From: Edaphosphingomonas laterariae
GTDB taxonomy: Bacteria > Pseudomonadota > Alphaproteobacteria > Sphingomonadales > Sphingomonadaceae
Direction of reading: 5' to 3'
NCBI RefSeq assembly: GCF_900188165.1
Contig: NZ_FZOS01000005.1
Location: 62,001-126,000 of the forward strand
DNA: 64,000 nt
Below, piece after piece: positions 17,524 to 27,466 of this stretch. Position numbers and translations under genes: made by a program. The notes beneath the pieces are model-generated. The model was not told the origin of the DNA. It ran no database searches and saw only the letters and a list, made by a program, of their open reading frames with translations. How positions within the stretch are numbered: position 1 is the first letter of the stretch; each line of letters opens with the position of its first letter.

Positions 17524-18048
17524 ATGGCCCATCCCCATGACGAAGTCGCCGGCACGGTCGAACGGCTGATCGAAGCCTTCAAGGAATGCGAACGGCGCAA
17601 CAGCTGGAGCTGGCTGGCCGACGAATTCTACCACCAGGACTGCGTCTATATCTGCGAATATGGCGGGGTGATGCCGGTGACGGCCAATGGGCGCGAGGAG
17701 ATCCGCCGCACCCATTATGGCCGCGACATGGAGGTCGGCTCCGGCTGGGCCGGGTGGACCTTCCCGATCGTCGACTATGCGGTCAACGGCGACAGCATCA
17801 TCACCCACTGGAAGAATCGCGGCCCCGGCACGCGGCCCGACGGCAGCTATTATGAAACGCCGGGCGTGTCGTTCATCACTTATGGCGGCGACGGCAAGTT
17901 CATCCGCCAGTTCGACATGTTCGACATCGGCCACCAGATGGTGCTGTGCGACGAACTGGAGGCCGCCGGCCTGCTTTCCCCGCAGCTCAAGGCCGAATGG
18001 GTGGTGCCGATGAAGCAGCGCATCATCGCCAAGCTGCAGGGCGCCTGA
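17524..18048 (+). CDS. SnoaL/NTF2-like protein
   Basis: 174 residues with the SnoaL/NTF2 alpha+beta barrel pattern: an N-terminal helix, WLADEFYHQDCVY, then GREEIRRTH, and a sheet with WTFPIVDYAVNGD and ITHWKNRGPG. Members include ketosteroid isomerases, polyketide cyclases and dehydratases, but no catalytic set can be assigned with confidence. AGGAGCACGGAA precedes the ATG. It lies 118 bases after the MFS gene and is probably linked in function to the operon. A palindromic repeat follows, separating it from a convergent SnoaL-like gene. Confidence 0.8.
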   Translation: MAHPHDEVAGTVERLIEAFKECERRNSWSWLADEFYHQDCVYICEYGGVMPVTANGREEIRRTHYGRDMEVGSGWAGWTFPIVDYAVNGDSIITHWKNRGPGTRPDGSYYETPGVSFITYGGDGKFIRQFDMFDIGHQMVLCDELEAAGLLSPQLKAEWVVPMKQRIIAKLQGA

Positions 18049-18053
18049 GTTCC

Positions 18054-18134
18054 GTCATCCCAGCGCAGGCTGGGATCTCCCTCCTTCTGGCGTTACGGTC
18101 AAGGCAAAGAGATCCCAGCCTGCGATGGGATGAC
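18054..18134. repeat. Dispersed palindromic repeat, copy 1
   Basis: Two 26-base arms (18054-18079 beginning GTCATCCCAGCGCAGG, and 18109-18134) are inverted copies with one mismatch, around a 29-base spacer. It fills the gap between two convergent genes and could act as a bidirectional transcription end. Four related elements lie elsewhere in the window. Confidence 0.85.
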
Positions 18135-18139
18135 ATGGT

Positions 18140-18586
18140 TTAAGCGATGTCGATCTTCAGCCGGGTGAGCTTCACCGTCGCGATCTTCCAGCCATCGGCC
18201 TCGCGCCGATAGGTTTCGTGGTAATGGCCATAGCCGTGCAGGAAGCCGTAGGGCACCGGCGCGCCCGGCTTCACCCATAATTTGTCCTCCATCGCCCAGA
18301 TGCCGCGCGCGGTGGTGGGCGAGAGGATTTCGATTTCCGGCATATGGCCGTGGTGGACGGTGGTGATGTCCGCCAGGATCGGGCTCAGCATCGCGATATA
18401 GGGGTCGGCGCCGTCGGTAACGGCGTCCTCCAGCGGCGGATCGCTGCCTTCGCGGAAATCGGCGTGCAGATCGGCGGTGAACACCGCGCGCAGCCCGGCC
18501 CAGTCCTTCATGTCCATGCAGCGGAAGTAACGCGCCTTGAGCGCCTTGATCTCTTCGATCGCGAGCAGCTTTTCGATCGCGTCCAT
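18140..18586 (-). CDS. SnoaL-like protein, second
   Basis: 148 residues with the one-domain SnoaL_4 layout: EEIKALKARYFRCMDMKDW at 11-29, then FTADLHADF, HHGHMPEIE and a C-terminal strand YRREADGWKIATVKLTRL. Such proteins are frequent in sphingomonad and mycobacterial degradation clusters. The same frame stays open for over 1,100 codons across the cys genes, but only this ATG, which follows AAAGGGAGAGGC, begins a protein with family features. Transcribed toward the degradation operon, so the two meet tail to tail. Confidence 0.82.
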   Translation of the reverse strand: MDAIEKLLAIEEIKALKARYFRCMDMKDWAGLRAVFTADLHADFREGSDPPLEDAVTDGADPYIAMLSPILADITTVHHGHMPEIEILSPTTARGIWAMEDKLWVKPGAPVPYGFLHGYGHYHETYRREADGWKIATVKLTRLKIDIA

Positions 18587-18805
18587 GGCCTCTCCCTTTC
18601 GTATCCGGGGCCAGTCTGGCCGTGGCCCGGTTGATGGAAAAGCCCGCATTCGCCCCAAGAATCGCTTTATGGCGCGCAGGCGAAAGGGGCGGCATTCAGG
18701 ATGAAGTCCCCGGCCTTGCCGCATTCCGGCGGTTACCTCACCTTGGTGGCGTAGGGATCGGTGGGCTGGTGCCCGCCGCGACAAGGCAGAAAAGAGCGAG
18801 AGAGA

Positions 18806-19732
18806 GTGAGCGACAATCCCAGCGCCACCGCCGGCGTGAACCTGACGCATCTTCAGCGTCTGGAGGCGGAATCGATCCATATCCTGCGCGAAGTGGTGTC
18901 CGAGGTCGAAAAGCCCGTGATGCTTTATTCGGTCGGCAAGGATTCGGCCGTGATGCTGCATCTGGCCCGCAAGGCCTTCTATCCGTCGCCGCCGCCGTTT
19001 CCGCTGCTTCACGTCGATACGACGTGGAAGTTCAAGGCGATGTACGAGCTTCGCGACCGGATGGCGAAGGAAAGCGGCATGGAGCTGCTCGTCCACCACA
19101 ACCCGGAAGCGCAGGAGCGCGGGATCAACCCGTTCGACCATGGCTCGCTCCACACCGACATGTGGAAGACCGAAGGTCTGAAGCAGGCGCTCGACAAGTT
19201 CGGCTTCGACGCGGCCTTTGGCGGCGCGCGCCGTGACGAGGAAAAGAGCCGCGCCAAGGAGCGCATCTTCTCCTTCCGTTCGGCCAACCATCGCTGGGAT
19301 CCGAAGAACCAGCGTCCCGAACTCTGGCGCCTCTACAACGCCAAGAAGGCCAAGGGCGAAAGCATCCGCGTCTTCCCGATCTCGAATTGGACCGAGCTGG
19401 ACATCTGGCAGTATATCCACCTCGAAAATATCCCGATCGTTCCGCTCTATTTCTCGGCGCCGCGCCCCACGGTGCAGCGCGACGGGCTGACCCTGATGGT
19501 CGATGACGATCGTTTCCCGCTGAAGCCGGGCGAAGTGCCCGTGATGAAGTCGATCCGCTTCCGCACGCTCGGCTGCTACCCGCTGACGGGCGCGGTGGAG
19601 AGCGAGGCGAAGACGCTGCCGGAAGTGATCCAGGAAATGCTGCTGACCACGACGTCGGAACGTCAGGGCCGCGCGATCGACCATGATCAGGCCGCCAGCA
19701 TGGAGAAGAAGAAGCAGGAGGGGTATTTCTGA
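18806..19732 (+). CDS. cysD: Sulfate adenylyltransferase subunit 2
   Basis: 308 residues. PP-loop SVGKDS at 42-47, then [23 protein letters not shown] and the long [13 protein letters not shown] stretch are all CysD. With the GTPase CysN it makes adenylyl sulfate from ATP and sulfate, the first step of assimilation. The GTG start at 18806 follows AGAGCGAGAGA and gives the normal family length; a longer reading from ATG 18761 adds non-conserved residues. It is followed by cysNC after a 111-base gap that holds a palindromic repeat. Confidence 0.93.
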   Translation: MSDNPSATAGVNLTHLQRLEAESIHILREVVSEVEKPVMLYSVGKDSAVMLHLARKAFYPSPPPFPLLHVDTTWKFKAMYELRDRMAKESGMELLVHHNPEAQERGINPFDHGSLHTDMWKTEGLKQALDKFGFDAAFGGARRDEEKSRAKERIFSFRSANHRWDPKNQRPELWRLYNAKKAKGESIRVFPISNWTELDIWQYIHLENIPIVPLYFSAPRPTVQRDGLTLMVDDDRFPLKPGEVPVMKSIRFRTLGCYPLTGAVESEAKTLPEVIQEMLLTTTSERQGRAIDHDQAASMEKKKQEGYF

Positions 19733-19751
19733 CGCACGGCGGCAGCCATGC

Positions 19752-19832
19752 GTCAGCCTGACGAAGGTCAGGATCTCCCTCCCCGAGAGCATGCTCTCAA
19801 CCGCAAGAGATCCCAGCTTGCGCTGGGATGAC
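19752..19832. repeat. Dispersed palindromic repeat, copy 2
   Basis: Arms 19752-19777 (diverged) and 19807-19832 (GAGATCCCAGCTTGCG and on to GATGAC). The spacer contains a perfect 14-base palindrome GAGAGCATGCTCTC at 19785-19798. It lies between cysD and cysNC, that is, inside an operon. Confidence 0.8.
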
Positions 19833-19843
19833 GGGATTGAACC

Positions 19844-21751
19844 ATGACGACCAATGAAAGCTCCTACAAGGCCGATGCCCTCATCGCCGAGGATATCGAC
19901 GCCTATCTCGTCCAGCATCAGCACAAGAGCCTGCTGCGCTTCATCACCTGCGGATCGGTGGACGACGGCAAGTCGACCCTGATCGGCCGCCTGCTTTACG
20001 ATTCCAAGATGATCTTCGAGGATCAGCTTGCGGCGCTCGAGGCGGATTCCAAGCGCGTCGGCACGCAGGGGCAGGAAATCGATTTCGCGCTGCTCGTCGA
20101 CGGCCTCGCCGCCGAACGCGAACAGGGCATCACCATCGACGTCGCCTATCGCTTCTTCGCGACCGACAAGCGCAAGTTCATCGTCGCCGATACGCCGGGG
20201 CATGAACAATATACGCGCAACATGGTGACGGGCGCGTCGACCGCCGACCTCGCCGTGATCCTGATCGACGCGCGCAAGGGCGTGCTCACGCAGACGCGGC
20301 GGCACAGCTACCTCGCGCACCTGATCGGCATCCGCAACATCGTGCTCGCCGTCAACAAGATGGACCTGATCGATTATGATCAGGCGCAGTATGAAGCGAT
20401 CGTCGAGGATTATCGCGTGTTCGCGACCTCGATCGGGATCGAGGATTTCGTCGCCATGCCGATTTCCGGCTTCAAGGGCGACAATATCACCGGCCCGTCG
20501 CCGAACACGCCCTGGTACAAGGGCCCGGCGCTGATCGAACATCTCGAGACGGTCGAGCTCGACGTCACCACCGATCAGGCCAAGCCGTTCCGCATGCCGG
20601 TGCAGTGGGTGAATCGCCCGAACCTCGATTTCCGTGGCTTTTCGGGCCTGGTCGCCACCGGCACGGTGAAGCCGGGCGATGCCGTGCGCGTCCTGCCGTC
20701 GGGCAAGACCTCCACGGTCAGCCGCATCGTCACCATGGATGGCGATCTCGATCAGGCGGTCGCCGGCCAGTCGGTCACGATCTGCCTCGCGGACGAGGTG
20801 GATTGCTCCCGCGGGGACGTGCTCTCGATCGCGGATACGCCGCCGCAGGCGGCCGACCAGTTCGAAGCGACGATCGTGTGGATGGCGGATGAGGAAATGC
20901 TGCCCGGCCGGCCTTATTGGCTGAAGCTCGGCACGCAGACCGTGACCGCGAACATCCAGGCGCCGAAATATCAGGTCAACGTCAACACGATGGAGCATCT
21001 GGCGGCCAAGACGCTGGATCTGAACGCCATCGGCGTCGCCAACCTGTCGACCGATCGCCAGCTGGTGTTCGAGCCCTATGAGCAGGATCGCGATCTCGGC
21101 GGCTTCATCCTGATCGACAAGCTGACCAACGCCACCGTGGCGGCGGGCATGCTGCACTTCTCGCTGCGGCGCGCGCAGAACGTCCACTGGCAGGCGCTCG
21201 ACATCAGCCGCGATGCGCATTCGAACCTCAAGAACCAGAAGCCGGCCGTGCTGTGGTTCACGGGGCTGTCGGGTGCCGGCAAGTCGACGATCGCCAATCT
21301 GGTCGAAAAGAAGCTGCACCGGATGAACCGGCACACCTTCCTGCTCGACGGCGATAATGTGCGCCACGGGCTGAACAAGGATCTCGGCTTCACCGATGCC
21401 GATCGCGTGGAAAATATCCGCCGCGTCGGCGAAGTGGCGAAGCTGATGACCGACGCCGGCCTGATCGTCATCACCGCCTTCATCTCGCCCTTCCGTCAGG
21501 AGCGGCAGATGGTGCGCGACATGATGAAGTCGGGCGAGTTCCTGGAAGTCCACATCGATACGCCGCTGGCCGAGGCCGAGGCGCGCGACGTGAAGGGCCT
21601 CTACAAGAAGGCGCGTTCGGGCGAACTGGCCAACTTCACGGGCATCGACAGCCCCTATGAAGCGCCGACCAACCCGGAAATCCGCATCGACACGACGAAG
21701 ATGACGCCCGAACAGGCGGCCGACCTCATCGTCGAGGAGTTGCTGAAGTGA
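19844..21751 (+). CDS. cysNC: Bifunctional sulfate adenylyltransferase subunit 1 / adenylylsulfate kinase
   Basis: 635 residues. The N-terminal two thirds are the CysN GTPase: GSVDDGKST at 37-45, DTPGHEQY near 117 and NKMD near 172. The C-terminal 180 residues are an APS kinase with Walker [10 protein letters not shown] near 473 and the [11 protein letters not shown] segment. Together with CysD it makes APS, and the fused kinase phosphorylates it to PAPS. Such CysN-CysC fusions are common in alphaproteobacteria. It overlaps cysQ by 4 bases (GTGA). Confidence 0.95.
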   Translation: MTTNESSYKADALIAEDIDAYLVQHQHKSLLRFITCGSVDDGKSTLIGRLLYDSKMIFEDQLAALEADSKRVGTQGQEIDFALLVDGLAAEREQGITIDVAYRFFATDKRKFIVADTPGHEQYTRNMVTGASTADLAVILIDARKGVLTQTRRHSYLAHLIGIRNIVLAVNKMDLIDYDQAQYEAIVEDYRVFATSIGIEDFVAMPISGFKGDNITGPSPNTPWYKGPALIEHLETVELDVTTDQAKPFRMPVQWVNRPNLDFRGFSGLVATGTVKPGDAVRVLPSGKTSTVSRIVTMDGDLDQAVAGQSVTICLADEVDCSRGDVLSIADTPPQAADQFEATIVWMADEEMLPGRPYWLKLGTQTVTANIQAPKYQVNVNTMEHLAAKTLDLNAIGVANLSTDRQLVFEPYEQDRDLGGFILIDKLTNATVAAGMLHFSLRRAQNVHWQALDISRDAHSNLKNQKPAVLWFTGLSGAGKSTIANLVEKKLHRMNRHTFLLDGDNVRHGLNKDLGFTDADRVENIRRVGEVAKLMTDAGLIVITAFISPFRQERQMVRDMMKSGEFLEVHIDTPLAEAEARDVKGLYKKARSGELANFTGIDSPYEAPTNPEIRIDTTKMTPEQAADLIVEELLK

Positions 21752-22485
21752 CGGACGTCGAACTCGCCCGCCACATCGCGGAAACCGCCGGTCAGATCCT
21801 CGTCACGCTCCAGAAGTCGGGCCTTTTCGAAGGCAAGGCGCTGGGCAAGGCGGGGGACCGCGTGGCCAACGCCTTCATCATGGCGGCGCTGGCCGAACAG
21901 CGCCCCGATGATGCCGTGCTGTCCGAAGAGGAGAAGGATAATTCCGATCGCCTCAATCGGGAACGCGTGTGGATCGTCGACCCGCTCGATGGCACGCGCG
22001 AATATGGTGAGGCGCGCACCGACTGGGCGGTCCACATCGCGCTCGCCATCAACGGCCGGGCGGAAATCGGGGCCGTGGCGCTGCCCGGCATTCCGCTGAC
22101 GCTCTGCACCGAACGCAAGCTCGATGCGGCGGCGGCGGAAGGCAAGCTGCGCATGCTGGTCAGCCGCACCCGCCCTGCCGCGGAAGCGGTGGCGGTGGCC
22201 GAAAAGCTGGGCGCCGAACTGGTGCCGATGGGTTCGGCCGGCGCCAAGGCGATGGCGGTCGTCCGTGGCGAGGCGGAGATCTATCTCCATTCGGGCGGCC
22301 AGTATGAGTGGGATAGCTGCGCCCCCGTCGCGGTGGCGCAGGCGGCCGGTTTCCATGTCAGCCGCATCGACGGCAGCCCGCTCGTCTACAACCAGGCGGA
22401 CGTCTATCTGCCCGACCTGCTGATCTGCCCGCCGCAATATGCGGAGCAGGTGCTCGGCCTGATCCGCGAAGTGACGCCGGCTTGA
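21748..22485 (+). CDS. cysQ: 3'(2'),5'-bisphosphate nucleotidase
   Basis: 245 residues of the inositol monophosphatase fold. The metal-site motif [12 protein letters not shown] is near 74-85, an SEEEKDN acid patch comes before it, and [17 protein letters not shown] near 190 is the second metal motif. CysQ removes PAP, the by-product of PAPS reduction, which fits its place directly after cysNC. The GTG start overlaps the cysNC stop. Confidence 0.9.
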   Translation: MTDVELARHIAETAGQILVTLQKSGLFEGKALGKAGDRVANAFIMAALAEQRPDDAVLSEEEKDNSDRLNRERVWIVDPLDGTREYGEARTDWAVHIALAINGRAEIGAVALPGIPLTLCTERKLDAAAAEGKLRMLVSRTRPAAEAVAVAEKLGAELVPMGSAGAKAMAVVRGEAEIYLHSGGQYEWDSCAPVAVAQAAGFHVSRIDGSPLVYNQADVYLPDLLICPPQYAEQVLGLIREVTPA

Positions 22486-22495
22486 GCTCCTGAAC

Positions 22496-22587
22496 GTCAT
22501 CCCGACGAAAGTCGGGATCCAGAAACGCTACGCTTGAAATGACAAGCAAAGGTAGCGGCAATGGATCCCGACTTGCGTCAGGATGAC
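22496..22587. repeat. Dispersed palindromic repeat, copy 3
   Basis: Arms 22496-22520 (GTCATCCCGACGAAAGTCGG then GATCC) and 22563-22587, with a 42-base spacer that has its own CGCTAC / GTAGCG pair. It fills most of the gap between cysQ and the next gene. Confidence 0.82.
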
Positions 22588-22610
22588 GTTTCTTAATGGA
22601 GCGACGAATA

Positions 22611-23480
22611 ATGAAATTTTGGCAGAATCTGAGCTGGATGGAGACCGACCAGCAGATCGAGTGCGCACGTTTCGCCGAGGAGCTGGGCTTCGAAGGCGTC
22701 ATGCACGGCGATCATTTCTGCTTTCCCGATGTCATCCGCAGCCGATACCCGATGTCGCCGGACGGCGTGCCGCCGATGCCGACCGACTGGGATTATCCCG
22801 ACATGTGGGTGACGATGGCGGCGCAGGCCGCCGTCACCACGAAGCTGCGCTTTGCCTCCGCCATCTACACCATGGCGACCCGGCACCCGATCGTCACCGC
22901 CAAGGCCACCGGCACGCTGGCGCTGCTGTCGGGCAACCGCGCGGTGATCGGCGTGGCGCCCGGCTGGATGAAGGAAGAGTTCGACGCCGCCGGCGTGCCG
23001 TTCGAGAAGCGTGGCGCGCGGCTGGACGAGGCGATCGAGGTGACGCGCAAGCTGTGGCGCGGCGGTGCGGTCGAGCATCATGGCGAATTCTACGATTTCG
23101 ATCCCGTCCGGCTGGAGCCGATGCCGGGCTATGAGGTGCCGATCTTTATCGGCGGCTCGGGCGACGTGGCGTGGAAGCGTGCGGCGCGGCTCGGCGACGG
23201 CTGGGTTGGCGGCGGCGATGCGCCGGAGGAGGCCCCCGCGCTGGTCGCGACGCTCAAGCGGCTGCGCGAGGAAGCGGGCAGGGGGCACCTGCCGTTCGAG
23301 ATCATCCTGCCCTTCACCCGGCCCGTCACGGTGGACGAACTGAAGCGCCTGCACGAACAGGGCGTCGACGGCACGGTTGCCTATCCGTTCATGATGACGA
23401 TCGGCCCGCGTTCGACGATCGACGAGAAGAAGCGGGTGATGGAGGCGTTCGCCAGGGAATTCATCAAGCCCTTCGCCTGA
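22611..23480 (+). CDS. LLM class flavin/F420-type oxidoreductase
   Basis: 289 residues of the luciferase-like monooxygenase TIM barrel. MKFWQNLSWMETDQ, the FEGVMHGDHF strand, LRFASAIYTMATRHP, the GRGWL-like segment IGVAPGWMKEEF and the PIFIGGSG strand are clear. Many relatives are annotated as F420-dependent, but no F420 biosynthesis genes are in the window, so FMN is as likely. The ATG at 22611 follows GGAG at good spacing; an ATG five codons earlier overlaps that site. Substrate unknown. Confidence 0.83.
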   Translation: MKFWQNLSWMETDQQIECARFAEELGFEGVMHGDHFCFPDVIRSRYPMSPDGVPPMPTDWDYPDMWVTMAAQAAVTTKLRFASAIYTMATRHPIVTAKATGTLALLSGNRAVIGVAPGWMKEEFDAAGVPFEKRGARLDEAIEVTRKLWRGGAVEHHGEFYDFDPVRLEPMPGYEVPIFIGGSGDVAWKRAARLGDGWVGGGDAPEEAPALVATLKRLREEAGRGHLPFEIILPFTRPVTVDELKRLHEQGVDGTVAYPFMMTIGPRSTIDEKKRVMEAFAREFIKPFA

Positions 23481-23580
23481 TTGGCGGAATCCGGCGCGCG
23501 CACGGCACGGACGGGCGCGCGTCGCTTTGTCCTTCCAGCCCATCTGCGGCAGATTCGCCGGCATAGGTGGGGGATTGGGC

Positions 23581-24528
23581 ATGCAGTGGCAGCGTATCGG
23601 GTGGACGGCAGGGGCGATCGGCGCGTTGGCGCTGGTCGCGGGTTGTGGCACGCGCCAGCCACCGCCGCCGCCCGTGACGGCGCAGCCGGTGCCCCGGCCC
23701 GTGCCGCCCGGTGGGGCCGCCGTCAATATCGTGCTGCCGCCGCGCAATGCCGATGGCAGCTATCGCACGATCAACGATGGCGTCGGCCGTGACGAGGCGA
23801 TCTGGCATGTCCGGTCCGCGCTCAACGTCGCCGCATTGAGCTGCGTCGGCGCCGGCAACGCGCAGCTGGTCGCCGATTACAATGCCCTGCTCGGCCAGCG
23901 AAAGGCGGTCTTCAACACCGCCTACAAGGCCGAAACCGGCGCCCACAAGGATGGGGGCCATGCCGCGCTCGATCGGCACATGACCCAGCTCTACAATTTC
24001 TTCGCGCAGCCACCGGCGCAGGCAGGTTTCTGCGCGGTCGCCCGGCAGGTGGCGACGGAGGCGCGGGCCGCGCCCGCAGCGGGCTTTGCCGACTTCGCGG
24101 TGGCGGCGCTGCCCCGCCTCAGCGCGCCGTTCGATCAATTCTATCGCGCTTATGCGGGCTATCAGGTCGAACTGGCAGCGTGGGAGAAGGGGCCGCGCAC
24201 GGTGGCCACGCCGGCCGCGACAAGCGCCGCGCCGCTGGCCTTCGCGTCTGCCGCACCCGCCTCACGCACCGCCGCTGCGATGGCGGGTCCGTCCGCATGG
24301 CGCATCCAGCTCGGCGCCTTTTCGGGGCAGGCGGCGGCGGAACAGGCCTGGGCGAAGATTCATGCGCGGCTGGCCGGGGTGAACGGCTTCCGCCCGCAAT
24401 ATCAGCCGGTGCCCGGCAAGGCGCTGGTCCGCGTGCAGGTCGGCCCGCTCAGCGACCGGGCATCCGCTATCCGGCTGTGCGCTGCCGCCGCCGCCGCCGA
24501 TTTCGATTGCCTGCCCGTGCCGTCATGA
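23581..24528 (+). CDS. SPOR-domain lipoprotein
   Basis: 315 residues. Lipoprotein signal: a hydrophobic stretch, then ALVAGCG with the lipid-bearing Cys near residue 22, followed by Pro-rich PPPPP. The middle has a conserved-looking helical region. The last 75 residues (WRIQLGAFSGQAAAEQAW, then VRVQVGPLSDRASA) form a SPOR domain, which binds denuded glycan strands at the division septum. The ATG at 23581 is chosen over an earlier in-frame ATG because it begins the signal peptide. Ends 6 bases into the convergent neighbour. Confidence 0.83.
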   Translation: MQWQRIGWTAGAIGALALVAGCGTRQPPPPPVTAQPVPRPVPPGGAAVNIVLPPRNADGSYRTINDGVGRDEAIWHVRSALNVAALSCVGAGNAQLVADYNALLGQRKAVFNTAYKAETGAHKDGGHAALDRHMTQLYNFFAQPPAQAGFCAVARQVATEARAAPAAGFADFAVAALPRLSAPFDQFYRAYAGYQVELAAWEKGPRTVATPAATSAAPLAFASAAPASRTAAAMAGPSAWRIQLGAFSGQAAAEQAWAKIHARLAGVNGFRPQYQPVPGKALVRVQVGPLSDRASAIRLCAAAAAADFDCLPVPS

Positions 24529-25374
24529 CCGCCCGGCGCATGCCGCCGAAGCGCGGTAGGCGCGGGTCACCGCCTCATCGAGAGGCAGGGCGCGCTGGGC
24601 ATCGGCGATGATCTCCACGCCGATCGGCCCGGCATAGCCGATCTCGCGGATCAGCCGGACGAAACCGGCCGGGTCCATCTGGCCTTCGCCGGGCGGCAGG
24701 CGATCGTCGACGGTGGCGTCGAACATGGATTTGGCGGGGTTGGGGATCGCATCGTTGATCTCGATGCCGATGATCCGCTCCACCGGGATCGAGCGGAGCT
24801 GCGCGTCGCTGACATCGCCGTGGCGCACATGCCAGATGTCCAGATAGATGCCGCCGGCCGGCGTATCGCCCACGATTTCCAGCGTCCGTTCGGGCGTGGC
24901 GATGTCGGAAAAGGGCAGCATCTCGATGCCGATGGCGATGCCCGATCCCGCCGCATCGGCGCACACGCCGGCAAAGCTGTCGGCCAGCCGCGCGGTTTCC
25001 ACGCTTTCGCCGATCGGCCCCATCAATTTCATGTGGCGCGCGCCGATCGCGCTGCCGAATTCGATCAGCAGCCGGCGCTGTTCGTCGGATACACGGCGGC
25101 GCTCACCGGTCGCAAACCAGTCGCCAAGGCATTCGACCTCGATGTCGTTCAGGCCGTGATCGGCCAGCATCCGCGCAATCTCCGCCACCTTGTGCCGGGT
25201 CAGCAGGTGGGGGATGTCGCTTTGCAGAAAGCCCATGCCGGTAAAGCCCGCGCGCGCCACGGCGGCCATGCGCTCGGGCAGGGAATGGGGGCTGATCCCG
25301 TTGGATCGCACCGGGTGCTGGTTGCCGGCGATCGTCCAGTGGCAGGCGATCAGCCTGATATTTTCGCTCTCCAT
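24523..25374 (-). CDS. Sugar phosphate isomerase/epimerase family TIM-barrel protein
   Basis: 283 residues of the AP endonuclease 2-like barrel. Metal-site residues expected in the family are visible: Glu in GIEMLPFSD, Asp/His in YLDIWHVRHGD, and Glu in IGVEIIAD near the C-terminus. The family includes xylose isomerase-like epimerases, IolE and hydroxypyruvate isomerase. No pathway partners lie next to it, so the substrate is open. Its 3' end overlaps the SPOR lipoprotein gene by 6 bases. Confidence 0.8.
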   Translation of the reverse strand: MESENIRLIACHWTIAGNQHPVRSNGISPHSLPERMAAVARAGFTGMGFLQSDIPHLLTRHKVAEIARMLADHGLNDIEVECLGDWFATGERRRVSDEQRRLLIEFGSAIGARHMKLMGPIGESVETARLADSFAGVCADAAGSGIAIGIEMLPFSDIATPERTLEIVGDTPAGGIYLDIWHVRHGDVSDAQLRSIPVERIIGIEINDAIPNPAKSMFDATVDDRLPPGEGQMDPAGFVRLIREIGYAGPIGVEIIADAQRALPLDEAVTRAYRASAACAGRS

Positions 25375-25483
25375 CCCGGCATAAGAGGATGCGGCGCGGC
25401 CACGGACAAGGGTGTGGCGTTTATCGATTCAGGCAAGCAGTGATGGTGGCGGGGCGGCCGCACCGGGCCGCCCATACCTGCCG

Positions 25484-26149
25484 TCAGGCGATCGCGGCGA
25501 CCAGCCCTTCGAACAGCCGGCGGCCATCGGTGCGGCCGTGTGCCGCCTCGATCATCCGCTCGGGGTGCGGCATCATGCCCAGCACATTGCCGGCATCGTT
25601 GAGCACGCCGGCGATGTTGCGGGCCGAACCGTTCACCTGTTCGCCATAGCGGAAGGCCACGCGGCCTTCGCCTTCCAGGCGATCGAGCGTCGCTTCGTCG
25701 GCGGTGTAGTTGCCGTCATGATGCGCCACCGGGATGCGGATTTCCTCGCCCGCGTCATAGCGCGAGGTGAAGGCCGACTGGCTTGTGCCCACCGTCAGCG
25801 CGACATCGCGGCAGACGAAGTTCAGCCCGGCATTGCGCATCAGCGCACCGGGCAGCAGGCCGGCTTCGGTGAGAACCTGGAAGCCGTTGCAGATGCCCAG
25901 CACCGCCACGCCGCGCGCGGCGGCATCGGCCACCGCCCGCATCACGGGGCTGCGCGCGGCCATCGCGCCGGAACGCAGATAGTCGCCATAGGAAAAGCCG
26001 CCGGGAACGCCGATCAGGCCGATGCCGTCGGGCAGTTCGGTTTCGCGATGCCACACCATCGCGGGGGCCTCGCCCGTGACCTCGCGAATCGCCACCGCCA
26101 GATCGCGGTCGCAATTCGATCCCGGAAAGACGATGACCGCGCTCTTCAT
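25484..26149 (-). CDS. purQ: Phosphoribosylformylglycinamidine synthase, glutaminase subunit
   Basis: 221 residues, class I glutamine amidotransferase. Catalytic Cys87 lies in LGICNGFQ and the His-Glu pair in MMPHPERM near the C-terminus. PurQ delivers ammonia to PurL for FGAR to FGAM conversion in purine synthesis. The start at [16 protein letters not shown] overlaps the purS stop by 4 bases; longer upstream reading is purS sequence in another frame. purL is not in the window. Confidence 0.93.
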   Translation of the reverse strand: MKSAVIVFPGSNCDRDLAVAIREVTGEAPAMVWHRETELPDGIGLIGVPGGFSYGDYLRSGAMAARSPVMRAVADAAARGVAVLGICNGFQVLTEAGLLPGALMRNAGLNFVCRDVALTVGTSQSAFTSRYDAGEEIRIPVAHHDGNYTADEATLDRLEGEGRVAFRYGEQVNGSARNIAGVLNDAGNVLGMMPHPERMIEAAHGRTDGRRLFEGLVAAIA

Positions 26150-26382
26150 GCCGCGATCCGTTCGATCCGGAAATTCTCGATCACGGTGTTGGCCAGCAGC
26201 TTGCGGCACATCGCTTCGATGTCCGCATCGCTGGTGCCTTCGGCCAGCGACAGTTCGATCAGCTTGCCGGCGCGGACATCCTCGACGCCCGAAAAGCCGA
26301 GGCCTTCCAGCGCGTGGTGGATGGCGCGACCCTGCGGATCGAGAACGCCGTTCTTGAGGGTGACGTAGACGCGCGCCTTCAT
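26146..26382 (-). CDS. purS: Phosphoribosylformylglycinamidine synthase subunit
   Basis: 78 residues, the small subunit that bridges PurQ and PurL in the three-part FGAM synthase. [20 protein letters not shown] and the GKLIEL strand are typical. The start is MKARVY at 26382 rather than the ATG 12 codons upstream, which adds non-conserved residues. It lies between purC and purQ in one transcription unit, the usual alphaproteobacterial order. Confidence 0.92.
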   Translation of the reverse strand: MKARVYVTLKNGVLDPQGRAIHHALEGLGFSGVEDVRAGKLIELSLAEGTSDADIEAMCRKLLANTVIENFRIERIAA

Positions 26383-26504
26383 GCGATTCAGCCCGATGAT
26401 GATTGGATGGCCGGGCATATGCGCCGGTCGGCCCGTGCTTTCAACCTTGACCTTGATCGCCTGGGCGGATTCGCCCCCGACGCGGCATCTGGCTGAAACC
26501 GCTC

Positions 26505-26535
26505 GGGCATGAGCGGCACGCGGCCGCCCATGCCC
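26505..26535 (-). repeat. Hairpin downstream of purC
   Basis: Arms of 13 bases (GGGCATGAGCGGC and GCCGCCCATGCCC) pair with one mismatch around a 5-base loop, 6 bases after the purC stop. No T-run follows on the minus strand, so read-through into purS is likely. Confidence 0.5.
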
Positions 26536-26541
26536 AAGTGC

Positions 26542-27321
26542 TTACTTCTTCTCGCGATTCTTGCGATGCTTTTCGAGGTCGAGCACCGTGGTGTCGCCTT
26601 CGGGAAGCAGGCCAAGCCGGCGGGCGACTTCCTGATAGGCTTCCACTTCGCCGCCGAGATCGCGGCGGAAGCGATCCTTGTCGAGCTTCTCGCCCGAATT
26701 CATGTCCCACAGGCGGCAGCCGTCCGGGCTGATCTCGTCGGCCAGGATGATGCGGCTGAAGTCATTGTCCCAGATCCGGCCGAACTCGAGCTTGAAGTCG
26801 ACCAGACGGATGCCGACGCCGGCGAACAGGCCCGACATGAAATCGTTCACGCGGATGGCGAGGTCGGCGATGTCGTGCATCTCCTCCTGGCTCGCCCAGC
26901 CGAAGCAGGCGATATGCTCGTCGGTGATCAGCGGATCGCCGAGCGCATCGTCCTTGTAATAATATTCGATGACGGTGCGGGGCAGCTGCGTGCCTTCCTC
27001 GATGCCGAGGCGCTTGCTGATCGAACCGGCGGCGACGTTGCGCACCACCACTTCGATCGGCACGATTTCGACCTGGCGGATCAGCTGCTCGCGCATGTTG
27101 AGCCGGCGGATGAAGTGCGTCGGCACGCCGATCTGGCCGAGCAGCGTGAACACATGCTCGGAAATGCGGTTGTTGAGCACGCCCTTGCCCGAGATCGTGC
27201 CCTTCTTCTGGGCATTGAAGGCGGTCGCGTCATCCTTGAAATACTGGATCAGCGTGCCGGGCTCGGGGCCCTCGTAAAGGATCTTGGCCTTGCCTTCGTA
27301 GATCTGGCGGCGGCGGGACAT
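26542..27321 (-). CDS. purC: Phosphoribosylaminoimidazole-succinocarboxamide synthase
   Basis: 259 residues. [30 protein letters not shown], the [14 protein letters not shown] strand and LVDFKLEFG followed by [15 protein letters not shown] are SAICAR synthetase signatures. It joins aspartate to CAIR in purine synthesis. A Lys/Arg-rich C-terminal tail ([11 protein letters not shown]) extends past the core. It heads the purC-purS-purQ group on the minus strand. Confidence 0.95.
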   Translation of the reverse strand: MSRRRQIYEGKAKILYEGPEPGTLIQYFKDDATAFNAQKKGTISGKGVLNNRISEHVFTLLGQIGVPTHFIRRLNMREQLIRQVEIVPIEVVVRNVAAGSISKRLGIEEGTQLPRTVIEYYYKDDALGDPLITDEHIACFGWASQEEMHDIADLAIRVNDFMSGLFAGVGIRLVDFKLEFGRIWDNDFSRIILADEISPDGCRLWDMNSGEKLDKDRFRRDLGGEVEAYQEVARRLGLLPEGDTTVLDLEKHRKNREKK

Positions 27322-27408
27322 GGGCGCGGGCTCCCGGGCGTTAAAAAGAAAGAGCGCCCCGGACGCGGCGTCTCATGCGACGCGCAGCCGAGGCGGACGG
27401 ATGGCCCT

Positions 27409-27463
27409 ATAGCCCAAGGGGGTGCCGGTGGCAACAAAGCCGCTGGCGCCCCCTTGGGGCTAT
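27409..27463 (-). repeat. Long intergenic inverted repeat between sleB-type gene and purC
   Basis: Left arm ATAGCCCAAGGGGGTGCC (27409-27426) and right arm GGCGCCCCCTTGGGGCTAT (27445-27463) pair over 18 bases with one bulge and one G-U pair; the loop is 18 bases. It ends 3 bases before the hydrolase stop, so it is probably the 3' hairpin of that transcript, although no T-run follows. Confidence 0.6.
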
Positions 27464-27466
27464 GGA

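Noticed and set aside
18600-18805. Possible riboswitch upstream of cysD
   Set aside because: CACC/GGTG pairs are present, but I could match no known SAM, Moco or other sulfur-related riboswitch pattern.
18140-21553. Very long minus-strand open frame (over 1,100 codons) opposite cysD-cysNC
   Set aside because: Only the final 148 codons have family features (SnoaL). The rest mirrors the high-GC codon pattern of the cys genes and has no start signals or motifs.
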